Positions 58,051 through 64,000 of a DNA stretch of 64,000 nucleotides are shown here, in pieces (within the stretch, counting starts at the first letter, position 1; every line of letters starts with the position of its first letter). Under the pieces are notes generated by a model that saw only the letters and a program-made list of their open reading frames with translations, ran no database searches and had not been told where the DNA came from. Origin of the DNA: a virus; the IMG/VR virus record IMGVR_UViG_3300031578_004185, positions 1-64,000 of that record; one strand, 5' to 3'. The translations under genes and the position numbers were made by a program.

Positions 58051-58253
58051 GACCTGACCACAACGGGCTGTCCCTGCTCGCACTGCTTCCTCACCGGGCA
58101 CAACCGACACTTCTCGCTGGACAAATCGGGTTTTTGGGACAGGTAGCAGGCAGGAACGCGATAGAGCGTGGTCGAGGCGAGGCGGACATAATTGTCGGAC
58201 TGAGCCAGTATCGGTACTCCTTCAGTCGGTACTTCCTCGGTTGGTACTTCCAC
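58047..58253 (-). CDS. 68-residue Cys-rich protein
   Basis: The N-terminal PTEEVPTEGVP repeat is followed by ACYLSQKPDLSSEKCRLCPV and RKQCEQG. Four Cys in a C-x13-C-x2-C-x5-C pattern suggest an Fe-S or zinc site. Last gene of the polymerase operon. Confidence 0.6.
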   Translation of the reverse strand: MEVPTEEVPTEGVPILAQSDNYVRLASTTLYRVPACYLSQKPDLSSEKCRLCPVRKQCEQGQPVVVRS

Positions 58254-58720
58254 TATTCATTCTCCTCTAACACCTTACTCAAATCAGTGGCTATTGTTGC
58301 CTGCGGTTCTACCAAACAAGCCACAAACGGTATCGGGTCTGTCTTAATCTGAGCCTTAGCTATAGCCTTAAATGCTGTATCATCAAGTTTGAGTGCCATC
58401 TTGTGTTCGACAGCCCACTTGAAGGCTTCCGCACCGTCGTAGCTATAGGTCGTTATTTCCCTGACACCCACGCCTTCGGCTGGAGATTTACTCCCTGTTT
58501 CCCTATATACCCTGAGAGTAAGTTCCCGTAACTTTGACTCCTCTACAGCCACACTTGCTCCAGCCTGTGTCAGGTCATCCAGAAGCTCTTGATTATTCTT
58601 ATTCCAATTCTCCAGCAGTAAATCCCTTTGCCTTTTGAGCTTCGCTGTTCCTGACCGGGCCTCGGCAACAATCATTATCTGTGCTTTCAACTCCGCTAAT
58701 GTAAACCCTTCTGTTGTCAT
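58253..58720 (-). CDS. 155-residue phage-type replication accessory protein, unknown
   Basis: Start at MTTEGFTLAELKAQI with GGAGGAG upstream; overlaps the polymerase stop. N-terminal coiled coil (EARSGTAKLKRQRDLLLENW), C-terminal domain AEAFKWAVEHKMALKLDDTA. This domain style is seen in phage proteins encoded beside DNA polymerases, but the role is not established. Confidence 0.6.
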   Translation of the reverse strand: MTTEGFTLAELKAQIMIVAEARSGTAKLKRQRDLLLENWNKNNQELLDDLTQAGASVAVEESKLRELTLRVYRETGSKSPAEGVGVREITTYSYDGAEAFKWAVEHKMALKLDDTAFKAIAKAQIKTDPIPFVACLVEPQATIATDLSKVLEENE

Positions 58721-61422
58721 TATTTCTCCTCCAAACTGTATTTCGCCAAAGAACCCCATTTTTTACCCACCTTGAAATCCACTTTCACGGGTACCTCCAG
58801 TTTCACGACACCTGTCATGATACCTCGCATCCAAACGAGGAACTCTCGCACGAACTCAGGGTCGTCCTCCAGTTCCACTATAAGACTGTCGTGGATCTGC
58901 ATCAACCATCCCGCCTTATCCCGCCAACCTGTTCTCGGTAGTCCTCGCCACAATTCACCCATAGCCAGTTTTATAATACCTTGAGCTGACGATGTGACGG
59001 GCATGTTGGCCGCCATCCTCAGACCAGACTCCTGCACTGACCGCACAGGGCAAGACACCTCAGGAATGAACCGCCGACGACCGAACATATCAGCAACATA
59101 CCCGTACCTGCGTGCCATAGCTGCCATCTCCAGCTGGTAATCCCTGACTTCGGGGTATAGCTCGTACCAGTCGGCAATAAACTTCTCGCAGTCTTGCTCC
59201 GTCCACGGCTCGATGTCGACAGGCTCCCCCTCCATCTCCAAGTCGGCAATATACTCTGCTATCTGCGCCGACAACCCCTTCGCGCCAATCATGTAGATAA
59301 CTCCGAAGTTGGCCCGTTTGGTAGGGTACCGATACTTCTCCTTCCCAGCCTCCTCGTATGGCACGCCAAATATCTCGGAGGCGGTCAAGGTGTGCGGATC
59401 GTCCCCGCGCAGGAATAGCTCTATTAAACCTCGACACCGCGCAAGATGGGCTTGCGTACACATCTCTATCTGAGCCAGATCCCCCTCAGCCAACAGCCGA
59501 CCATCAGGGGCAACGAACCCGCTCTTAATCGCCTTACCCTCTTTACTCCTAGTCGGGATGTTCTGCAAGTTCGGGTCCGCGCTAGCCAGTCTTCCCGTCT
59601 CTACTCTGGTCGTTTTCAAGGTCGTATGGACTCTAGGAATACCAGCCTTGCTAGGTCTAGCCCACTCTAGCAGAGCGTCCGAGTAAGTCCCCTTCATCTT
59701 GCTCAGTCGACGATACTCAATAACTCCCTTAGCTACAGGATGCCCGGTCTTTTTCAGTTCCTGATCATCCGTGCTGATTAGCCCTGTCGCTGTAGTCCTA
59801 GTCGGTTTGAAACCCAGCTCGTTGTATACTACCTCGGCGACCTGCTTGGAACTGGATGGATTGAATGGATGACCAACCACCGAAGCCACCTCCGAGGCCT
59901 TCGCCCGCATCCGGGCGTCATAATCTACGGATAAGTTGCGGAAGTGGTCGAGGTCAACTGCCATACCCGTGTCCATCATCTCCCTGACCATCGGGAGTAT
60001 GTTGGTGTCCATCCACAGCACGAAGTCCAGCCCTGCCTCGTGGATAAGTTGCTCCATTTTTAGCTTGACACGAAGAGTGGTGTCTGCATCACGGGTCGCG
60101 TACCGCACAGCATCCTCAAAGGGGATATCGACGAGAGACGACTCCGGCATAGTATCCAGCACCTTCTCTACACACTCACGTTCGGTATCGGGTATCTTAC
60201 GCCACTTGTCCCACAGATCAATATCCTCGCCCTTCTCCATATCCTTGAACATCTTGGCTATCTTGCGGGATATATGCCATGGGTGCTTGACGCGAGTAAC
60301 AATTCTCCCTTGCTTGTTATTCCACTTGGTCTCCTCCAGCTCGGGTGGGTCCGGCCACTCCCGCTTAGACGCCTCAGTAAGGTAGTCCAAAGCGATCCTG
60401 TGTTGCCCAGGACGAACCACTTCGGAGTAATCGACCATCTTTACCCCGCACAGGTTCTGGGCGAGCGTCTTTAACCCTTGTGGCAACCCTAATAGGTAGG
60501 CAGAAACCATTGTATCTGTGAAATCATTACCGGGGATATCCAACCATTTAATATCGTGAAGGTAGTAGTGGACTATGATATGACCCCAGCTCGCTGTACT
60601 ACTAACTCCGCTCCGATAAACCTTAGCTGGAATAAAGAATCCACGCCCGGGCGCCACACTCGCCTGAACACTCCACAACTCCGAATCCTGCTTGACGGAT
60701 TCAGTGTCTACGGCAACTTGGCCAAAACCCTTGAAAGTCGACGCGACACGATACAGCTTCTCAGGTGTATCCAGTACTTGATAATCAGGATTTGGGTACT
60801 CGTCTCTTACCATATAGTCCGAGACCGACTTCCCCCGAAGCAACCCTCGCAACACTTGGAAATCCTCGTAGATAAAGCGCAGGGTGGATGTGTCATGAAG
60901 ACCAGCGGCGGGGTGGTAGACGGGAAGTATAATCCTGCCGTCCTTCTCGATAGGTCGTCCATGGAGGTGCTCCACCGTGTCAGCATCGTTCCCCAATATC
61001 GCACGGATAGCGAAAGCACCCATAGCCACAATAATCTGCGGTTGGACGATAGACAACTCGATATTGAGCCACTTAGCACAAGCACCCACAGGACCGGGCT
61101 TCGGGGGAGTGTTGCCACGAGTCAGGCACTTCACGACGTTGGTAATATAGACATCCTCCCTGTTCAACCCACACTGGAAAAGCAGAGACTCAAGTTGCCG
61201 ACCATCCTTGCCGATGAATGGCTCTCCCCACTCGTCCTCTTCTTTACCTGGGTTCTGTCCCAGAAACATAACAGATGCAGGAACGGCACCTTCACCCGGA
61301 ACAGGGGCAGTGCAACTTGCGCGCAACTCACAGTCCGAACACTGCCGGACAAGGTTGCCCGGGAAGGGGAGAGACTCGGCAGGAGGCAAGGAGGGCGCGG
61401 GGCGACGGTAATAGCTAGGCAC
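58720..61422 (-). CDS. Uracil-DNA glycosylase fused to family A DNA polymerase
   Basis: 900 residues, GTG start. Residues 1-200: family 4-type UDG with GQNPGKEEDEWGEPFIGKDG (55-74), LPVYHPAAG (His170) and Fe-S cysteines 28, 31, 99 and 115. Residues 230-460: 3'-5' exonuclease with VDTES (D239, E241), DTMVSAYLLG and YATRDAD. Residues 470-900: polymerase with TGRLASADPNLQNIP, motif A EGDLAQIEM (D648), motif B KRANFGVIY (702-710) and motif C IHDSLIVE (H844, D845). It would remove uracil and copy DNA. A second polymerase besides the family B enzyme. Confidence 0.92.
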   Translation of the reverse strand: MPSYYRRPAPSLPPAESLPFPGNLVRQCSDCELRASCTAPVPGEGAVPASVMFLGQNPGKEEDEWGEPFIGKDGRQLESLLFQCGLNREDVYITNVVKCLTRGNTPPKPGPVGACAKWLNIELSIVQPQIIVAMGAFAIRAILGNDADTVEHLHGRPIEKDGRIILPVYHPAAGLHDTSTLRFIYEDFQVLRGLLRGKSVSDYMVRDEYPNPDYQVLDTPEKLYRVASTFKGFGQVAVDTESVKQDSELWSVQASVAPGRGFFIPAKVYRSGVSSTASWGHIIVHYYLHDIKWLDIPGNDFTDTMVSAYLLGLPQGLKTLAQNLCGVKMVDYSEVVRPGQHRIALDYLTEASKREWPDPPELEETKWNNKQGRIVTRVKHPWHISRKIAKMFKDMEKGEDIDLWDKWRKIPDTERECVEKVLDTMPESSLVDIPFEDAVRYATRDADTTLRVKLKMEQLIHEAGLDFVLWMDTNILPMVREMMDTGMAVDLDHFRNLSVDYDARMRAKASEVASVVGHPFNPSSSKQVAEVVYNELGFKPTRTTATGLISTDDQELKKTGHPVAKGVIEYRRLSKMKGTYSDALLEWARPSKAGIPRVHTTLKTTRVETGRLASADPNLQNIPTRSKEGKAIKSGFVAPDGRLLAEGDLAQIEMCTQAHLARCRGLIELFLRGDDPHTLTASEIFGVPYEEAGKEKYRYPTKRANFGVIYMIGAKGLSAQIAEYIADLEMEGEPVDIEPWTEQDCEKFIADWYELYPEVRDYQLEMAAMARRYGYVADMFGRRRFIPEVSCPVRSVQESGLRMAANMPVTSSAQGIIKLAMGELWRGLPRTGWRDKAGWLMQIHDSLIVELEDDPEFVREFLVWMRGIMTGVVKLEVPVKVDFKVGKKWGSLAKYSLEEK

Positions 61423-62014
61423 CCCGGAACCTCTCGATATCGTCTAATACCTTACGCAAAGCAACTGGGGCAAACTCGATAACATCAGCACTAACATTCA
61501 CGCGACCTCCAGCGAGAAAGCGTCGCTTGTAGATATAGGGCTTGTTGTTATGAACATGCCCATGAACCACCCATCCACGCCACCAGTACGGGATGAATAG
61601 AGGACTCGGTTCGTGAACGACCAAGACGGACAGCGTGTCAGTTACTATGATAGCAGACAACCCAATACTGACAACACCATCCCCCAGAACCGACGTCGGA
61701 CGAATGCCCTTGTCGTGACTACCCTTTATGTACACCTTCCTACCGGAGAGTTGCGATAACCACCAGCGGGCGGAGCGAGCACCGCGACCAAAGCACATAT
61801 CGCCGAGAAAGAACACCAAATCATCGTCGGCAATACACCGCCTCCAATTATCCAGTATAACATTATTCATCTCGGACACAGATCGGAACGGCCGGTCGCA
61901 GTAGCGTGTAATGTTCTCGTGATCAAAGTGCGGGTCGGAGAACAGCCACGTGTGCGACAACTCACTCTCCGTCACGTGTATGACCACAGGATCGGCAGAA
62001 AGCGGACCAGCCAT
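61415..62014 (-). CDS. Calcineurin-like metallophosphoesterase
   Basis: 199 residues. Metal motifs in order: FSDPHFDHENI, FLGDMCFG, GSHDKG (GNHD-like, Asn replaced by Ser) and VVHGHVHN. Phage homologues act on phosphodiesters or nucleotides. Overlaps the polymerase gene by eight bases. The Asn-to-Ser change may alter activity. Confidence 0.88.
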   Translation of the reverse strand: MAGPLSADPVVIHVTESELSHTWLFSDPHFDHENITRYCDRPFRSVSEMNNVILDNWRRCIADDDLVFFLGDMCFGRGARSARWWLSQLSGRKVYIKGSHDKGIRPTSVLGDGVVSIGLSAIIVTDTLSVLVVHEPSPLFIPYWWRGWVVHGHVHNNKPYIYKRRFLAGGRVNVSADVIEFAPVALRKVLDDIERFRGA

Positions 62015-62016
62015 CT

Positions 62017-62232
62017 CTAACCTGCCAAACCCTCTAGGTGTTCTCGGCAGGCGTCTCGCACCATTGGGATAGTCGCGCCAGCCTGTAGGAACCGAGCCAC
62101 TACATCGTCGTGGTAGTGAAGCTCCAGCACGTGGTCATCCGGCTCTACTAACTCGAACCCCTTAGTGCCGTATTCGCCTAGCGTAGCGTCAAGTATTGAC
62201 TGCAATCCGTGTTCTTTATCGTAAATCGCCAC
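62017..62232 (-). CDS. 71-residue acidic protein, unknown
   Basis: MAIYDKEHGLQSILDATLGE start with AAGGTGG upstream. Contains His-rich LELHYHDDVVARFLQAGATI. No family recognised. Confidence 0.6.
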   Translation of the reverse strand: MAIYDKEHGLQSILDATLGEYGTKGFELVEPDDHVLELHYHDDVVARFLQAGATIPMVRDACREHLEGLAG

Positions 62233-62236
62233 CTTA

Positions 62237-62422
62237 CTAACCCTCCTTCCTACTATCTGTCTGTGCGTCCAAACTACCGTAGTCAGCTTGATCTCTGTAA
62301 CGAGGTTCGTTGTCTTTGTATAACCGCTCCGTCCCGTCTCTCAAGACTACTCGGACGGTATCGGAACGCAGTTCCACTCGCTTTATATCACCTGGTTTTG
62401 TAAGCCTGTTAATGAATAGCAT
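62237..62422 (-). CDS. 61-residue protein, unknown
   Basis: Start at MLFINRLTKPGDIKR with AGGAG upstream; the longer frame overlaps the zinc ribbon gene. Beta-strand pattern VELRSDTVRVVLRDGTERLY. No family recognised. Confidence 0.55.
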   Translation of the reverse strand: MLFINRLTKPGDIKRVELRSDTVRVVLRDGTERLYKDNEPRYRDQADYGSLDAQTDSRKEG

Positions 62423-62603
62423 TATCGTTAGTCTCCTTACTATTTGATTGCGGGTCAGTTGTCGGTGCATAGGTTCTCCCGCACTTGGGACACCGATACC
62501 TTTGAACTAAGTGCCTACCCGACCAGACCTTGCCCATACGGTGCATCTTGGAACCACATTCGGGGCAAAGGACTACGGTGTCGTTATTATTGCCTGTAGT
62601 CAT
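62409..62603 (-). CDS. Zinc ribbon protein, near-duplicate of 27427-27630
   Basis: 64 residues: CPECGSKMHRMGKVW and QRYRCPKCGRTYAP with a Thr/Asn/Ser tail. 31 of 35 ribbon residues match its glycan-cluster paralogue. Overlaps the methyltransferase stop (ATGA). Confidence 0.8.
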   Translation of the reverse strand: MTTGNNNDTVVLCPECGSKMHRMGKVWSGRHLVQRYRCPKCGRTYAPTTDPQSNSKETNDNAIH

Positions 62604-63943
62604 TTTACCACTCTCTGCCTATTCTGCCACTTCATCGTATCTACCCGTTTAGCCACGTCAAAGTTCAGCATCCCATCAGAGGTAATCAACTCAATCTCTA
62701 GTCCCCTCTTCAGTGCATCCCGCTCCGACCTAGCACTATCATCGAACCCGACTTGGGAAACGATAATCGCCCTTTTGACTGGTTGGTGTACGACAGGATG
62801 TGTCTCAACGGCGGTTGCAAATTGCTGGAGCACATTATACTTTACTAAGAAAGTTTTGGTCTGGATGGGAATGCCGTCAGGGGTTATCCCATCTACACCT
62901 CGGTCTGGATTAGGCTTGGTCGCTCCATAGAACTCATTGACCCATGCTTCGAACTCTAGTGGCTTTAGCCTCTTTACTGCCTCTAAGTCTCGCTCAATAA
63001 CAGGCTCGCTTATCAGGCCCGCCCCCAAGTTATTGGGGAGCTGATTACACCTGCTCTGGGTAGCACTGATAGCTTGGTTGCTAGCGTCTATCCCTATCCA
63101 CTTCCGACCTAGCTTCTGTGCTGCCACTACCGCCGTCCCGCAACCACAGAATGGGTCAAGAAGGACATCGTTGGGACGGCTTGAAGCATTGATGACTCGC
63201 TCTAACAAGGTTAAAGGCTTCTGTGTAGGGTAGCCCAACATTTCGTTGCCATGAGACGCTGTAGATGATGGTATGTCATCCCACCAATCGTAAGGCAACT
63301 GCCCGTCCGGGTGCAGATAAACCTTACCTGACTCGTTCTGTCCAGTCTTGTAATATCGCCTCCCGTCAGGGTCAGTATGAGCAACTGCTTGTATTTTTTC
63401 GGAGTAGGGTATCCTTATCGCATCACTGTTGAACGTGTACTTGCTTGATTTCGTGTAGAACAGGATAATATCATGCTTCTTCCTGAACTTGTTGGTTGCG
63501 TTTCCACCCTTGTAGCACCATACCAACTCATTTCTAAAGTTCTCCCACCCGAATATCTCATCCATAATCATCTTCAGATAGTGGCTTGCCTTCTCATCGC
63601 AATGCAGGTAGATGCTACCAGTTTGCTTCAGAACTCTGTGGCACTGCTGGAGTCTCAATCGCATATAGTAAAGATACTTGGCAAAATCGGGGCGCAATCT
63701 CCCCAACTCTTTTAACCACCCAGGGGCACTGACGGAGTAACCCTGTTTGCTCCAGAACGCCCTACTGTCATCATAGGATACCTCCATCGCCTCCGGTGTC
63801 CAAGCATTAGCTTTCACCACCCCTCTCTGCACCTTACCCGTGAAGAAGGGCGGGTCAAGATAAATCAGGTCTATGGACTGAGACTCTACATCGTGACTTA
63901 ATACCGTCAGACAATCTCCGTGGTAGAACACACTGGTTTTCAT
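62600..63943 (-). CDS. DNA methyltransferase fused to Mrr-like nuclease domain
   Basis: 447 residues, AGGGGGAA site. Catalytic IYLDPPFFTGK (DPPF 30-33) precedes the SAM motif LLDPFCGCGTAVVAA (263-270), the beta-class order of N4/N6 methylases. The C-terminal 120 residues carry LEFEAWVNEFYGATK, DRGVDGI and IPIQTKTF (Gln361, Lys363), the PD-(D/E)xK pattern of Mrr-type endonucleases with Q in place of D/E. A combined restriction-modification enzyme, or a methylase with a DNA-binding relic. Confidence 0.85.
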   Translation of the reverse strand: MKTSVFYHGDCLTVLSHDVESQSIDLIYLDPPFFTGKVQRGVVKANAWTPEAMEVSYDDSRAFWSKQGYSVSAPGWLKELGRLRPDFAKYLYYMRLRLQQCHRVLKQTGSIYLHCDEKASHYLKMIMDEIFGWENFRNELVWCYKGGNATNKFRKKHDIILFYTKSSKYTFNSDAIRIPYSEKIQAVAHTDPDGRRYYKTGQNESGKVYLHPDGQLPYDWWDDIPSSTASHGNEMLGYPTQKPLTLLERVINASSRPNDVLLDPFCGCGTAVVAAQKLGRKWIGIDASNQAISATQSRCNQLPNNLGAGLISEPVIERDLEAVKRLKPLEFEAWVNEFYGATKPNPDRGVDGITPDGIPIQTKTFLVKYNVLQQFATAVETHPVVHQPVKRAIIVSQVGFDDSARSERDALKRGLEIELITSDGMLNFDVAKRVDTMKWQNRQRVVK

Positions 63944-63978
63944 TTTTGGTTCCCCCTTTTCTTATATATCTACCACAC

Positions 63979-64000
63979 ACTATAACACAGCACAGCACAT
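63979..64000 (-). promoter_or_regulatory. Promoter cut by the window edge, with repeated operator-like box
   Basis: Read leftward, the -10 box TATAGT (63984-63979) is preceded by at least 16 spacer bases containing the 14-mer ACACAGCACAGCAC (+ strand 63985-63998). A -35 box would lie just outside. Compare 28101-28130. Confidence 0.6.

Noticed and set aside
1-64000. Archaeal virus origin, suggested by many tiny basic and zinc-ribbon proteins and the spindle-like coat
   Set aside because: Repeated TTGACA-17/18-TAnnnT promoters, U-tract terminators and GGAGG sites indicate bacterial transcription and translation signals. No TATA/BRE pattern was noticed.
1-64000. Linear genome with terminal inverted repeats contained in the window
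   Set aside because: The right edge read in reverse (ATGTGCTGTGCTG...) does not match the left edge, and a promoter is cut at 64000. The window ends are not genome ends.
1-64000. tRNA or rRNA genes
   Set aside because: No tRNA cloverleaf (GGTTCRANYCC-type arm with matching acceptor stem) or rRNA-like segment was noticed on reading; a covariance search was not possible.

Overview
The window looks like part of the genome of a bacterial virus, or a virus-like extrachromosomal element, of uncultivated origin. A bacterial host is inferred from at least eight promoters with TTGACA and a good -10 box 17-18 bases apart, from intrinsic terminators with U-tracts, and from GGAGG ribosome binding sites. 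No archaeal TATA/BRE layout was seen. No terminase, portal, HK97-type capsid, tail, integrase, relaxase, tRNA or CRISPR was recognised. No terminal inverted repeat is visible. The right edge cuts through a promoter, so the element continues beyond it.

Layout. (1) 1-2262: phased iteron-like repeats, then a leftward operon of ten tiny basic proteins. (2) 2293-7857, rightward: a zinc ribbon, a basic protein that could be a terminal protein, an adenine methylase, a phi29/protein-primed-like family B DNA polymerase, and an accessory block in which the polymerase C-terminus, a promoter, an HTH gene and a leader sequence are each present twice. (3) 7858-8177: an origin-like non-coding stretch with CACTA repeats, a Z-DNA-prone tract and G-runs. 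(4) 8178-12553, rightward: small soluble, secreted and membrane proteins of unknown role, ending at a terminator. (5) 12660-18929, rightward: about twenty tiny basic or zinc-binding proteins, interrupted near 15 kb by an array of 10-bp repeats and palindromes. (6) 19055-36244, leftward: a surface-glycan cluster (glycosyltransferases, GT-C membrane enzyme, sugar-nucleotide enzymes, aminotransferase, WbqC-like protein, radical SAM enzyme, Wzy/ligase-like protein) with an inserted zinc-ribbon cassette. (7) 36225-53834, leftward: the probable virion module. It holds a Zot/HerA-like ATPase, a 61-residue two-helix membrane protein with its own promoter and terminator (best major coat candidate), several one- to three-pass membrane proteins, two large signal-peptide surface proteins with C-terminal membrane segments, a seven-repeat beta-propeller protein and an 1,809-residue protein with a Nudix-like segment. 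(8) 53930-57862, leftward: another operon of tiny basic proteins. (9) 57951-63943, leftward: a short promoter-terminator RNA unit, a uracil-DNA-glycosylase/family A DNA polymerase fusion, a metallophosphoesterase, a zinc ribbon and a methyltransferase fused to an Mrr-like nuclease domain.

How it may work together (inference). Replication would use two different DNA polymerases. DNA would be modified or protected by two methylases. The many small basic and zinc-ribbon proteins would bind or condense nucleic acid or regulate genes. The virion would be tailless and membrane-rich, with the glycan cluster co-transcribed behind the virion genes to decorate the particle or remodel the host surface. 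The most unusual points are the fusellovirus-like coat architecture under bacterial promoters, two polymerases in one element, a shared C-terminal tail of the RGIRR type on several unrelated proteins, and at least a dozen paralogues of one tiny protein fold.
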